From contig NZ_CP019702.2 in the NCBI RefSeq assembly GCF_002005205.3, positions 797,501 through 861,500 of the forward strand: a DNA stretch of 64,000 bases, written 5' to 3'. The stretch comes from Rhizobium rhizogenes. GTDB lineage: Bacteria > Pseudomonadota > Alphaproteobacteria > Rhizobiales > Rhizobiaceae. The notes beneath the pieces were generated by a model. That model made no database searches and was not told where the DNA came from. It saw only the letters and a list, made by a program, of their open reading frames with translations. Each line of letters opens with the position of its first letter. The first letter of the stretch is position 1. Shown piece by piece: positions 10,284 through 18,614 of the stretch. A program made the translations under genes and the position numbers.

Positions 10284-10673
10284 AGCCTTGACCAGTACCA
10301 TCCCATTTTCCCGCCGGCTCGTTCGAAGAGCGGACGGACAAGAACAAACCCAGTCGGCCCTTCCTGACAAAGAGCCTCAAGTTGCGGGTCTCTTAGCGAA
10401 AAGGAGGGGGGCACGCAATGCCGTTTATGAACCATGCGGTACGCCTTTTTCGCAGCGCCGGACGTGAACAATGACGCGATGAAAACGGCGGGCGGATAAA
10501 GCACCCGTAAAAGAGCGTACCGCAGTGCACTGTACAAACCGGCCCATTCGCAGTATGAGCGCGGCAATGCAACCGGCCAGATGGCCGAAATGGCCTGTAT
10601 CGGCTGCCCCGGAGACTTTAGGACCTATTGGTTTCGGGCGGATGCGGGCAGCTTCATATCCGAAAGACGGTAG
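10284..10673. other. Divergent intergenic region between lysC and the RNA helicase
   Basis: These 390 bp separate lysC (minus) and the helicase (plus), so both promoters should be here. No clear promoter boxes were assigned. An 18-codon frame at 10418-10474 preceded by a very strong AAGGAGGGGG site is described separately. Long 5' leaders are common for cold-induced DEAD-box helicases. Confidence 0.5.
10418..10474 (+). CDS. Possible 18-aa leader peptide upstream of the RNA helicase
   Basis: AAGGAGGGGG at 10401-10410 is an almost ideal ribosome binding site, followed after 7 nt by ATG and an 18-codon frame (MPFMNHAVRLFRSAGREQ, TGA). It lies 200 nt before the helicase start on the same strand. 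The amino-acid sequence resembles nothing I recognise. It may be a leader peptide, or the purine run may be chance. Confidence 0.25.
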   Translation: MPFMNHAVRLFRSAGREQ

Positions 10674-12524
10674 ATGACAGACACCCAGGGTATCGCCCCG
10701 GCGATCGCGCAGGCGTTGGAAAAACGCGGCTATAAAGACTTGACCCCCGTGCAGAAGGCCATGCTTGCGCCGGAACTGGCCGAAAAGGACGCGCTGGTTT
10801 CCGCGCAGACCGGTTCCGGCAAGACGGTCGCCTTCGGCATTGCACTGGCGCCGACCCTTCTGCCGGAAAATGGCCGCTTTGGTCAGGCTTCCGCACCGCT
10901 GGCGCTTGCCATCGCGCCGACCCGCGAACTGGCCATGCAGGTGAAGCGCGAGCTGGAATGGCTTTACGAATTCGCCGGGGTCTCCATCGCATCCTGCGTC
11001 GGCGGCATGGATATCCGCACCGAGCGCCGGGCGCTGGAGCGTGGCGCCCATATCGTCGTCGGCACCCCCGGGCGTCTGTGCGACCACATCAAGCGCGGCG
11101 CGCTTGATCTCTCCTCGATCCGCGCCGTGGTGCTGGACGAGGCGGACGAGATGCTCGATCTCGGTTTCCGCGAGGATCTGGAATTCATTCTGGAGGAATC
11201 CCCGGAAACCCGCCGCACCCTGATGTTCTCGGCCACCGTGCCGCGCAGCATCGCCAAGCTGGCCGAAAGCTACCAGAAGAACGCAGTACGCATCGCCACC
11301 GCTTCCGAACAGAAGCAGCATGTGGATATCGAATATCGCGCCATGCTGGTAACACCGGCCGACCGCGAGAACGCCATCATCAATGCGCTGCGCTTTTACG
11401 AAGCCCGCAACGCCATCGTCTTCTGCTCCACCCGTGCGGCAGTGAACCATCTGACGGCGCGGCTCAACAATCGCGGCTTTGCCGTCGTTGCTCTCTCCGG
11501 CGAACTCACCCAGAACGAGCGCACCCACGCGCTGCAGGCCATGCGCGACGGCCGCGCCCGCGTCTGCGTGGCGACCGACGTTGCCGCCCGCGGCATCGAC
11601 CTGCCGGGTCTCGAACTCGTCATCCATGCCGACCTGCCGACCAATTCCGAAACGCTTCTGCACCGCTCCGGCCGTACCGGCCGCGCCGGGCAGAAGGGCG
11701 TCAGCGCCATCGTCGTGCCGGTCAACCAGCGCCGCAAGGCAGAACGCCTGCTGGACGGCGCCAAGGTCAGCCCGGCATGGGTTCGCCCGCCATCGGCCGA
11801 AGAGATCGTCGAGCGTGATGGCGCCCGTCTTCTGGCCGATCCGTCGCTCACCGAGGCCGTGGCCGAGGACGAACGCGATTTCGTCACCAGACTGCTCGAA
11901 CAGCACGGCGCGGAAAAAGTCGCCGCCGCTTTCGTGCGCCTTTACCACGCCGGACGTTCCGCGCCCGAAGACATCGCCGAAGTCTCGCTGGACAACAATC
12001 GCAAGCCGCGCCGCGACAGTTTCGAGACGGTCGAAAACAATGCGCCGCGCCGCGAACGCTCCGATTTCGCTGACAGCGCCTGGTTTTCGCTGTCCGTCGG
12101 CCGCAAGCAGAGCGCCGAGCCCCGCTGGCTGATCCCCATGCTCTGCCGTTTCGGCAAGATCACCCGCCAGGATATTGGCGCGATCCGCATGCAGCAGACG
12201 GAGACTTTCGTGGAACTGGCGGCCGATGCCGTCGATCGCTTCACCTCCGCCATCGGCAAGGACATGACGCTCGAAAAGGGCATTCGCCTGAAGGCGCTCG
12301 AAGGCAAGCCGGAAATGACCGGCGGCTTCCGCGAAGACACGCGCCCGGCAAAGGCGCAGCGCAAATTCGGCAAATCGGACCATGCCGGCGGCGAGCGTGA
12401 CGACCGCAAGGGTGGTGACGACAAGCCCTGGAAAAAGAAGAAGCCCTTCGGCGACAAGCCGAAATACGAGGGCAAGAAGGACAAGCCCTTCGAAAAGCGT
12501 GGACCGAAGCCGACGAAGGGCTGA
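10674..12524 (+). CDS. DEAD-box ATP-dependent RNA helicase (DeaD/CsdA-like)
   Basis: This 616-residue protein should unwind RNA in ribosome assembly or mRNA decay, especially in the cold. It has the Q-motif region, Walker A AQTGSGKT (44-51), PTREL, the DEAD box (VVLDEADEM, near 157), the SAT motif, a helicase C domain ending in HRSGRTGRAG, and then a DbpA-type RNA-binding domain near 480-560 (SVGRKQSAEPRW to AADAVDRF). The last ~70 residues form a Lys/Gly/Asp-rich basic tail typical of this class. It ends at a strong terminator and appears monocistronic. Confidence 0.93.
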   Translation: MTDTQGIAPAIAQALEKRGYKDLTPVQKAMLAPELAEKDALVSAQTGSGKTVAFGIALAPTLLPENGRFGQASAPLALAIAPTRELAMQVKRELEWLYEFAGVSIASCVGGMDIRTERRALERGAHIVVGTPGRLCDHIKRGALDLSSIRAVVLDEADEMLDLGFREDLEFILEESPETRRTLMFSATVPRSIAKLAESYQKNAVRIATASEQKQHVDIEYRAMLVTPADRENAIINALRFYEARNAIVFCSTRAAVNHLTARLNNRGFAVVALSGELTQNERTHALQAMRDGRARVCVATDVAARGIDLPGLELVIHADLPTNSETLLHRSGRTGRAGQKGVSAIVVPVNQRRKAERLLDGAKVSPAWVRPPSAEEIVERDGARLLADPSLTEAVAEDERDFVTRLLEQHGAEKVAAAFVRLYHAGRSAPEDIAEVSLDNNRKPRRDSFETVENNAPRRERSDFADSAWFSLSVGRKQSAEPRWLIPMLCRFGKITRQDIGAIRMQQTETFVELAADAVDRFTSAIGKDMTLEKGIRLKALEGKPEMTGGFREDTRPAKAQRKFGKSDHAGGERDDRKGGDDKPWKKKKPFGDKPKYEGKKDKPFEKRGPKPTKG

Positions 12525-12554
12525 GGACGCCCCGGCTTTCAGCTTTATCGAGAT

Positions 12555-12583
12555 AAAGGTCCCGTTTGCACGGGACCTTTTTT
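12555..12583 (+). terminator. Intrinsic terminator of the RNA helicase gene
   Basis: AAAGGTCCCG (12555-12564) pairs with CGGGACCTTT (12571-12580) around a 6-nt loop; a run of six T ends at 12583. Confidence 0.85.
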
Positions 12584-12624
12584 ATTGCGTCATCGCAACA
12601 CGACCGCTGCCGGCACTCCTGCGA

Positions 12625-13074
12625 TCAGTCTTTGGTTGTCACTTCGACAAGAGCCGTGACCGGCTTGCCGTCGACCAGAACGGGCCGGTGGTGGTCATCT
12701 GCCAGCAGAATGCCGATGACGTGCCGGCCGGTCGGGCTTGGGCAATGTCCGAACCTTGCCTTGATGAGATCACCGCCGAAGTCGCTGTTCATACTGTTAT
12801 AGGCCCGGCCGGGAATGTTGCATGTATCGCCCGAAGGGTCGATTTTCATATGCACATGGCCGCATTGGCCGTCTCCTCCACACTGCCCGGCGGGAAGCAG
12901 CTTGAAGCTGCTTTTCACGACGACGCCGATGGCCCGTTCGGGATCATGACCCAATTCGATGACATCGCCCGCTTGCGGCCACACGATTTCCAGCTTCGGG
13001 CTGTCCTGCGCATGGGCGGCGACGATCGGGAAAAATGCAAATGCGAGAGTGATTTTTAAAACCGGGTGCACCAT
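12625..13074 (-). CDS. Secreted/periplasmic protein of unknown function (DUF4399-like features)
   Basis: The 149-residue protein has a typical signal peptide (MVHPVLKITLAFAFFPIVAA, cleavage probably after AHA). The mature part carries cysteines in a CGGDGQCGHVHM segment and in a later GHCPSPTGRHVIGILLADDHHRP segment. The His-rich 'GxHxIxxxLADxxHRP' pattern recalls DUF4399-type periplasmic domains, which is a weak, by-eye resemblance. The start at 13074 has a GGAGAT site; the ATG at 13086 does not. It is divergent from a TetR regulator across a palindromic operator, so it is probably that regulator's target. Confidence 0.7.
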   Translation of the reverse strand: MVHPVLKITLAFAFFPIVAAHAQDSPKLEIVWPQAGDVIELGHDPERAIGVVVKSSFKLLPAGQCGGDGQCGHVHMKIDPSGDTCNIPGRAYNSMNSDFGGDLIKARFGHCPSPTGRHVIGILLADDHHRPVLVDGKPVTALVEVTTKD

Positions 13075-13092
13075 TGAAATCTCCATATCTCA

Positions 13093-13152
13093 ATGTAATC
13101 GATGCTTACATCAAGCTTCATTTCGACACAACAAAATAATCAGTGATTACAT
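13093..13152. promoter_or_regulatory. Probable TetR operator between the secreted protein and the TetR gene
   Basis: ATGTAA (13093-13098) and TTACAT (13106-13111) form an inverted repeat with a 7-nt spacer. A third half site, GATTACAT (13145-13152), is the exact reverse complement of ATGTAATC at 13093-13100. All lie in the 104-bp divergent promoter region, where a TetR-family dimer would be expected to bind and repress both genes. Confidence 0.5.
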
Positions 13153-13178
13153 ATCGATTTGGTGCTACCCCAAGGCTT

Positions 13179-13820
13179 ATGGAAAAAGCTCAGGACAAGA
13201 AGACGGCGCGCGACAGGCCCTACCACCACGGCAACCTTGTCGATGAACTTGTTGCGGCAACGATCGCAATCATCGAGGAACGGGGCGCTGAAAATGTTTC
13301 CGTCCGTGAGGCCGCCAAGCGTGCCGGCGTCTCGCCGGGAGCGCCATTCAGGCATTTCCGTTCAAAAACGGCCTTGATGACCGCTGTTGCGGAGCAGGCC
13401 ATGAACCGGCTGACGGAATCCGTCGAAACCGCGAGAGCGCAGGCCGGCGATGAGGAGCCGCTTGTCGCCTTCGAAGCCATTGGCCACGGTTATCTGCGCT
13501 GGGCGCTGGCCAATCCGACGCATTTTGAGGTCATAAGTTCGCGAACGCTGATCGACTTCAATTCGTCCGATATTTTACGTAAGCAGAACGACGCCATAAG
13601 GCGCCTGATGATCAGCCTGTTGATGCAGGCGCGTGAAAACGGCCAGCTCCCCCACGGCCTCGATCTGGATCAACTCGTGCTGGGCGCCCGCGCGCTGGTC
13701 TATGGCCTTGCCCGCATGGCAATCGATGGACATTTTCCGGAATGGCATGTTGCCGAGCCTCCTTCGGAGGCAATGCACAAAACGCTGCATCTGTTCATAG
13801 GGCAGCTCACCAGAAGCTGA
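13179..13820 (+). CDS. TetR/AcrR-family transcriptional regulator with a WHG-type C-terminal domain
   Basis: The 213-residue protein begins MEKAQDKKTARDRPYHHGNL. The YHHGNL segment and helix-turn-helix (VREAAKRAGVSPGAPFRHFRSKTALM, about residues 44-69) are characteristic of TetR regulators with the C-terminal WHG/TetR_C_33 domain. A GTG at 13143 would add 12 residues but would place an operator half site inside the coding region, so the ATG at 13179 is preferred. It probably regulates itself and the divergent secreted protein. The ligand is unknown. Confidence 0.88.
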   Translation: MEKAQDKKTARDRPYHHGNLVDELVAATIAIIEERGAENVSVREAAKRAGVSPGAPFRHFRSKTALMTAVAEQAMNRLTESVETARAQAGDEEPLVAFEAIGHGYLRWALANPTHFEVISSRTLIDFNSSDILRKQNDAIRRLMISLLMQARENGQLPHGLDLDQLVLGARALVYGLARMAIDGHFPEWHVAEPPSEAMHKTLHLFIGQLTRS

Positions 13821-13830
13821 GGCCGCCATT

Positions 13831-13854
13831 AAAAAGCCCCGCTTTCGCGGGGCT
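13831..13854 (-). terminator. Intrinsic terminator of the carboxynorspermidine dehydrogenase gene
   Basis: AGCCCCGC (13835-13842) and GCGGGGCT (13847-13854) form a stem with a TTTC loop. On the minus strand the stem is followed by five U, pointing to the gene ending at 13886. On the plus strand no T run follows. Confidence 0.75.
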
Positions 13855-13885
13855 CCATTGTCTCGACAGATCAGAACACCATCAC

Positions 13886-15124
13886 TCAGAATGTGAGCGC
13901 GCGGTCGCCGTTCTCGTCCTTGATGCGGTTCGGCAGGCCGATCCTGTTCAGGAGGTTGAGGAACGGCTTCGGCGGCAGCTCTTCCACATTGGCCATCTGC
14001 TTCACGTCCCATTCGCCTGTCGCGATGAGCATGGCAGCGGCGACCGGCGGAACGCCGGCGGTGTAGGAAATGCCCTGCGAGCCGACTTCTTCGTAGGCTT
14101 CCTTATGGTCGGCCACGTTGTAGATGAAGACTTCGCGTTCCTTGCCGTCCTTGATGCCCTTGACGACATCGCCGATGCAGGTCTTGCCGACATAATCAGG
14201 CGCCAGCGAAGACGGATCGGGAAGGACGGCCTTGACCACCTTGAGCGGCACGACTTCCAGACCCTCGGCCGTCTTGACCGGCTTTTCGGACAGCAGGCCG
14301 AGGTTCTTCAGCACCGTGAAGACATTGATATAATGATCGCCGAAGCCCATCCAGAAGCGCACATCGGCGCCATCCATATTTTTGGAAAGCGAATGCACTT
14401 CATCATGGCCGGTCATATAGGCCTTCTGCTTGCCGACGACCGGCAGGTCGAATTCCTGGCCGACTTCGAACATCTGGTTCGTCTGCCATTCACCCTTTTG
14501 CCAGGAATAAACGACGCCGGTGAATTCGCGGAAGTTGATTTCCGGGTCGAAATTGGTGGAGAACCAGCGGCCGTGGCTGCCGGCATTGATATCGACGATA
14601 TCGACCGAGGTGACCTTATCGAAATACTCATCCTTGGCGAGACGCGCATAGGCGTTCACCACGCCCGGATCGAAGCCGACGCCGAGAATGGCGGTCACGC
14701 CTTTTTCCTTGCACTCTTGCGCGCGCTTCCACTCGTAGTTTCCGTACCACGGCGGCGTCTCGCAAATCTTGGTCGGATCCTCGTGGATCGCGGTATCCAT
14801 ATAGGCAACACCCGTGTCCATGCAGGCACGAAGAACGGACATGTTGACGAAAGCCGAACCGACGTTGATGACGATTTCCACGCCGGTTTTCCTGATCAAG
14901 GCTTTCGTCGCCTCGATATCCATCGCGTCAAGCGCATGGGCCTCAAGTTTCACATCTGTCTTGAGGCTCTTCTTTTCGCGTACGGACTCGACAATCTTGC
15001 GGCACTTTCCCAAAGTCCGTGACGCAATATGAATGTCTCCCAATACATCGCTGTTCTGGGCGCATTTATGCGCCACGACCTGTGCTACGCCACCGGCGCC
15101 GATGATCAGAACGTTCTTCTTCAT
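13886..15124 (-). CDS. Carboxynorspermidine/carboxyspermidine dehydrogenase (saccharopine dehydrogenase family)
   Basis: The 412-residue protein has an N-terminal Rossmann motif (VLIIGAGGVAQVVAHK) and is collinear with the LYS1-like carboxynorspermidine dehydrogenases. In this pathway it condenses aspartate semialdehyde with putrescine or diaminopropane to give carboxy(nor)spermidine, which NspC then decarboxylates. In Agrobacterium this alternative pathway supplies spermidine (established knowledge). nspC lies 60 bp upstream on the same strand, so the two are co-transcribed. An AAGGAGG site precedes the ATG. Saccharopine dehydrogenase activity is less likely given the partner gene. Confidence 0.92.
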   Translation of the reverse strand: MKKNVLIIGAGGVAQVVAHKCAQNSDVLGDIHIASRTLGKCRKIVESVREKKSLKTDVKLEAHALDAMDIEATKALIRKTGVEIVINVGSAFVNMSVLRACMDTGVAYMDTAIHEDPTKICETPPWYGNYEWKRAQECKEKGVTAILGVGFDPGVVNAYARLAKDEYFDKVTSVDIVDINAGSHGRWFSTNFDPEINFREFTGVVYSWQKGEWQTNQMFEVGQEFDLPVVGKQKAYMTGHDEVHSLSKNMDGADVRFWMGFGDHYINVFTVLKNLGLLSEKPVKTAEGLEVVPLKVVKAVLPDPSSLAPDYVGKTCIGDVVKGIKDGKEREVFIYNVADHKEAYEEVGSQGISYTAGVPPVAAAMLIATGEWDVKQMANVEELPPKPFLNLLNRIGLPNRIKDENGDRALTF

Positions 15125-15184
15125 TTCAGGTGATGCCTCCTTTTCCCCGCGGGGATGAGCTTCGTTTCATGTTAAAAACAGGGT

Positions 15185-16282
15185 TTAAGACAGGCTTTGC
15201 TCGAAATCGGCAAAGTCGAATTCACGAACGGCGCGAACGGTGCCGTCCAGTTCCTTGATGGCGATCGCCGGCATCTTCACGCCGTTGAACCAGTTCTTCT
15301 TGACCATGGTGTAGCCGGCCGCATCCTGGAAGGAGATGCGGTCGCCGACCTTCAGTTCCTTGTCGAAGCGGAAGTCGCCGAAAATATCGCCGGCAAGGCA
15401 GGACTTGCCGCAGACCATATAGGGATGCTCGCCCTCGTTCGGCGAAACCTTGGCGGTTTCGCGATAGATCAGCAGATCGAGCATATGGGCTTCGATGGAG
15501 CTGTCGACGATGGCCAGATTCTTGCCGTTGAACAGCGTGTCGAGAACCGTCACTTCCAGCGTCGTGCTCTTCGTAATCGAGGCTTCGCCCGGCTCCAGAT
15601 AGACCTGCACGCCGTATTTTTCCGAAAACGCCGCCAATCGGTCGCAGAACTGGTCGAGCGGATAATTGTCACCGGTGAAGTGGATGCCACCACCGAGGCT
15701 CACCCATTCGGCGCGCGACAGCAGCGATCCGAACTTTTCCTCGATCTGCGTCAACATCCGGTCGAACAGGGAGAAATCGCCGTTTTCGCAATTGTTGTGG
15801 ATCATGAAGCCGGAAATGCGGTCCATGACCTTGTCGACCTTGGCCACGTCCCATTCGCCCAGCCGGCTGAACGGGCGCGCGGGATCGGCAAGATCGAAGC
15901 TTGAGGAGCTGACCTGCGGGTTGAGGCGCAGACCGCGCGTAATGCCGGACGCCTTGTCGGCGAAACGCTCCAGCTGACCGATCGAATTGAAGATGATCTT
16001 GTCGGCATTCGCAATCACCTCGTCGATTTCATAATCGGCATAGGCGACGGAATAGGCATGGGTCTCGCCGCCGAATTTCTCGCGGCCGAGACGCACCTCG
16101 TAAAGCGAGGACGAGGTGGTGCCATCCATATATTGCGACATGAAATCGAACACCGACCATGTGGCGAAGCATTTCAGCGCCAAGAGCGCCTTGGCGCCGG
16201 ATTTTTCCCGCACATAGGCAATCTTCTCCATGTTGCGAAGAAGTTTTGTCTTGTCGATGAGGTAATAGGGCGTCTGGAGCAT
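15185..16282 (-). CDS. nspC: Carboxynorspermidine decarboxylase
   Basis: NspC is a PLP-dependent fold-III decarboxylase that converts carboxy(nor)spermidine to (nor)spermidine. The 365-residue protein starts MLQTPYYLIDKTKL; Lys37 in ALLALKCFATW is the expected Schiff-base lysine. The glycine-rich WVSLGGGIHFTG loop and the MVCGKSCLAGD motif with the catalytic cysteine are present. It is the first gene of a two-gene spermidine operon. No good Shine-Dalgarno sequence is visible before the ATG. Confidence 0.95.
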   Translation of the reverse strand: MLQTPYYLIDKTKLLRNMEKIAYVREKSGAKALLALKCFATWSVFDFMSQYMDGTTSSSLYEVRLGREKFGGETHAYSVAYADYEIDEVIANADKIIFNSIGQLERFADKASGITRGLRLNPQVSSSSFDLADPARPFSRLGEWDVAKVDKVMDRISGFMIHNNCENGDFSLFDRMLTQIEEKFGSLLSRAEWVSLGGGIHFTGDNYPLDQFCDRLAAFSEKYGVQVYLEPGEASITKSTTLEVTVLDTLFNGKNLAIVDSSIEAHMLDLLIYRETAKVSPNEGEHPYMVCGKSCLAGDIFGDFRFDKELKVGDRISFQDAAGYTMVKKNWFNGVKMPAIAIKELDGTVRAVREFDFADFEQSLS

Positions 16283-16429
16283 GTCGTTTCACATATTGAT
16301 TGAAGTCAAGGTACGTCTCGATGATGGGCCTTATAGGATGCTTGTGACAGGAAAACAAATGTCCGGCACCGAATTCCCGGAAAATCGCCCCCGAGCCGAA
16401 ATGCCTGTGAAGAAAACACCTCCCCTTGC

Positions 16430-16454
16430 GGAACCAAGCCGGCATGGGTGCGTT
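16430..16454 (+). promoter_or_regulatory. EcfG-type (general stress) promoter of the DUF883/YqjE-like operon
   Basis: GGAAC (16430-16434), 16 nt, CGTT (16451-16454) is a perfect match to the alphaproteobacterial general-stress consensus. It lies about 110 nt upstream of the DUF883 start. The gene for the cognate sigma factor is 7 kb away in this window. Confidence 0.75.
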
Positions 16455-16563
16455 TGAATGGCGGACAGGCGGGTGTTCAACCGCCGTAACGAAGGTTCGT
16501 GAGCGGCGGCAGCCTGGAACATGCCGCCATTCCCATCAACGATGTTCAGGAAGGACTTCACCT

Positions 16564-16908
16564 ATGGCAAGCGTGCGTAGCAGCGTGAATGACAAGATCC
16601 AGCAATCCCTCGAAAACGGTGATGCGGCCGATGTGGCAGCGCAGCTCGCCCAGCTTCGCGAAGATCTGGCAAATCTTGCCAAGAGCGTGAAGGCGCTCGG
16701 CGTCGGAGCATCGCACGAACTGAAGGCGCAGGCAGCCCGGGTGGCCGATGATGCGCTCACTGCTTCCGGAGAGATGGCCGACAGCGTCCGCAGCGAAATC
16801 TCCACGCTGAACGACAATCTGACAGACCACGTCCAGAAAAATCCGCTCCAGTCCCTCGGCATCGCCGTCGGCGTCGGTTTCGTGCTTGCCCTTCTCACAC
16901 GTCGATAA
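16564..16908 (+). CDS. DUF883 family (ElaB/YqjD-like) membrane-anchored protein
   Basis: This 114-residue protein has a long amphipathic, coiled-coil-like N-terminal part with heptad-like Leu/Ala spacing (AAQLAQLREDLANLAKSVKAL), then a C-terminal membrane anchor (PLQSLGIAVGVGFVLALL) ending in RR. This is the layout of ElaB/YqjD proteins, stationary-phase inner-membrane proteins that bind ribosomes in E. coli. An AGGAAGG site 10 nt upstream sets the start. It is followed after 11 nt by a YqjE-like gene and preceded by a perfect EcfG promoter, so it is probably a general-stress gene. Confidence 0.88.
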   Translation: MASVRSSVNDKIQQSLENGDAADVAAQLAQLREDLANLAKSVKALGVGASHELKAQAARVADDALTASGEMADSVRSEISTLNDNLTDHVQKNPLQSLGIAVGVGFVLALLTRR

Positions 16909-16919
16909 GGCGGCCGCTC

Positions 16920-17357
16920 ATGCTTGAGGCATTGCTGGTCTATCTGGGAGACACCCAGCGCGAAGGACGCGTGGTCACACGGCGCCTGCGCGCCACCATC
17001 ATCCTCTGGGTGTTGACCGCGGTCTTTTTCCTGATCGCCTTCGTGGCCGCGGTGGTGGCGGGGTCCATTTACCTCGCGCATCATGTCGGGGCAGGCCCGG
17101 CGGCGCTGGTCGTTGCCGGCTCGGCCTTCCTGCTTGGCGTCATCATGCTGGTGGCGCTGGCGATCGTTAAACGCCCGAAAGCCTATGCCGCAAGACCGGT
17201 CGCCCCGCTGACGGCCGCTGCTCCGCTAACGGCAGCGCCTCTGGCCCTGCAGTCGCTGCTGACGCTTGCCATTCAGGCACGGCCCTATGCAACGCTCGCC
17301 GTGGCTGTCGCTGCCGGTTTTCTGGCCACCAGGGTCAATACGAAAAAGCCCAAGTAA
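16920..17357 (+). CDS. YqjE/putative holin-superfamily III membrane protein
   Basis: The 145-residue protein has two strongly hydrophobic segments (about 27-52 and 57-84), followed by an Ala/Pro-rich linker and a third hydrophobic stretch near the C terminus (ARPYATLAVAVAAGFLATRV). The order DUF883 then YqjE-like matches the E. coli yqjD-yqjE arrangement. The gene is 11 nt after the DUF883 gene and ends before a very strong terminator. The function is unknown; membrane protection during stress is an inference from the promoter. Confidence 0.8.
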   Translation: MLEALLVYLGDTQREGRVVTRRLRATIILWVLTAVFFLIAFVAAVVAGSIYLAHHVGAGPAALVVAGSAFLLGVIMLVALAIVKRPKAYAARPVAPLTAAAPLTAAPLALQSLLTLAIQARPYATLAVAVAAGFLATRVNTKKPK

Positions 17358-17380
17358 CTTCTTGGCGGCATGACAGGGCA

Positions 17381-17417
17381 AACCGCGCATCCACAGCATG
17401 GATGCGCGGTTTTTTTT
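17381..17417 (+). terminator. Strong intrinsic terminator after the DUF883/YqjE-like operon
   Basis: A perfect 13-bp stem (AACCGCGCATCCA at 17381-17393, TGGATGCGCGGTT at 17399-17411) with a 5-nt loop is followed by eight T. Confidence 0.92.
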
Positions 17418-17528
17418 ATGTTACCCGCGAAGGATAGATTGGTTGATGGCATCCTGCGCCACGCCGCCCTTATTTGAACAAAGTGACATACAGTCTCGGC
17501 GCGTCCGTAATTTTCTGAAAGGCGATTG

Positions 17529-18512
17529 ATGAAGAAGAAAGTCCTTGTCGTCGGCGGTGCCGGCTATATCGGTTCGCACACCTGCCTTCTCCTGTCTGAG
17601 CGAGGATATGAACCGGTCGTTTTCGACAATCTGTCCAACGGGCATGAGGAATTCGTCCGCTGGGGGCCCTTCGAACAGGGCGATATCCGCGACCGGGCGC
17701 GGCTCGACGAAGTCTTCGCCAAACACCGGCCGGAAGCCGTTCTGCACTTCGCCGCGCTGATCGAAGTCGGCGAATCGGTCAAGCAGCCCGTCGCCTTCTA
17801 CGACAACAACGTCATCGGCTCACTCAACCTGCTCTCGGCCGCCATCGATGCCGGCGTCACCGCCTTCGTGTTTTCCTCCACCTGCGCCACCTACGGACTG
17901 CCGGAACAGGTGCCGATCGACGAGACGCACCGGCAGGCGCCGATCAACCCCTATGGCCGCACCAAATGGGTGGTGGAGCAGGCGCTGAAGGACTACAGCA
18001 CCTATAAGGGGCTGCGTTCGGTCATGCTGCGCTACTTCAATGCCGCGGGCGCGGATTTCGAAGGCCGGATCGGCGAATGGCACAAGCCCGAAACCCATGC
18101 GATCCCGCTGGCCATCGAGGCGGCTCTCGGACGGCGTCAGGGCTTCAAGGTGTTCGGCACGGATTACGACACGCGCGACGGCACCTGTGTGCGTGACTAC
18201 ATTCACATTCTCGACCTTGCCGATGCGCATGTGCGGGCGGTGGATTATCTGCTCGCCGGCGGCGAAACCGTGGAACTCAATCTCGGCACAGGCACCGGCA
18301 CCACGGTAAAGGAACTGCTGGCAGCAATATCCGACGTTTCCGGCCGCCCCTTCCCGGTCGAATATACCGGGCGGCGCGACGGCGATTCCACCACCCTTGT
18401 CGCCAATAATGACAAGGCGAGAGAAGTTCTCGGGTGGGAACCGCGTTATTCGCTGTCGGATATCATCAGATCCGCCTGGGCATGGCATTCCTCGCGCAAC
18501 GCCGGAGATTGA
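17529..18512 (+). CDS. galE: UDP-glucose 4-epimerase
   Basis: GalE interconverts UDP-glucose and UDP-galactose, supplying galactose for exopolysaccharide and LPS (called exoB in rhizobia). The 327-residue protein has the NAD-binding GGAGYIGSH motif at the N terminus, the Ser-Thr catalytic region (VFSSTCATYG) and the YGRTK (YxxxK) motif. A GAAAGG site 6 nt upstream of the ATG at 17529 supports the start over an in-frame TTG at 17526. It is preceded by a strong terminator and looks monocistronic. Confidence 0.95.
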   Translation: MKKKVLVVGGAGYIGSHTCLLLSERGYEPVVFDNLSNGHEEFVRWGPFEQGDIRDRARLDEVFAKHRPEAVLHFAALIEVGESVKQPVAFYDNNVIGSLNLLSAAIDAGVTAFVFSSTCATYGLPEQVPIDETHRQAPINPYGRTKWVVEQALKDYSTYKGLRSVMLRYFNAAGADFEGRIGEWHKPETHAIPLAIEAALGRRQGFKVFGTDYDTRDGTCVRDYIHILDLADAHVRAVDYLLAGGETVELNLGTGTGTTVKELLAAISDVSGRPFPVEYTGRRDGDSTTLVANNDKAREVLGWEPRYSLSDIIRSAWAWHSSRNAGD

Positions 18513-18531
18513 GCAGCCCGCAGGCCAAAAC

Positions 18532-18560
18532 AAAAAGACACCGGCCGAGGGCCGGTGTCT
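18532..18560 (-). terminator. Intrinsic terminator of the PRC-barrel gene
   Basis: AGACACCGGCC (18536-18546) pairs perfectly with GGCCGGTGTCT (18550-18560) around a GAG loop. On the minus strand five U follow. It also lies at the end of galE, but without a T run on that side. Confidence 0.85.
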
Positions 18561-18614
18561 CCCGCGGGACGGCTTTTGAGAGCCCGGCCCCGCTCCTGCC
18601 TCCCAGGTATGGGA

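Noticed and set aside
10425..12383. 652-codon frame on the minus strand opposite the DEAD-box helicase
   Set aside because: The plus-strand frame has every helicase motif in order; the minus frame is a shadow of it.
16515..16540. Second GGAAC near the DUF883 start as an alternative EcfG promoter
   Set aside because: No GTT-type -10 at 16-17 nt spacing; the copy at 16430-16454 fits exactly.
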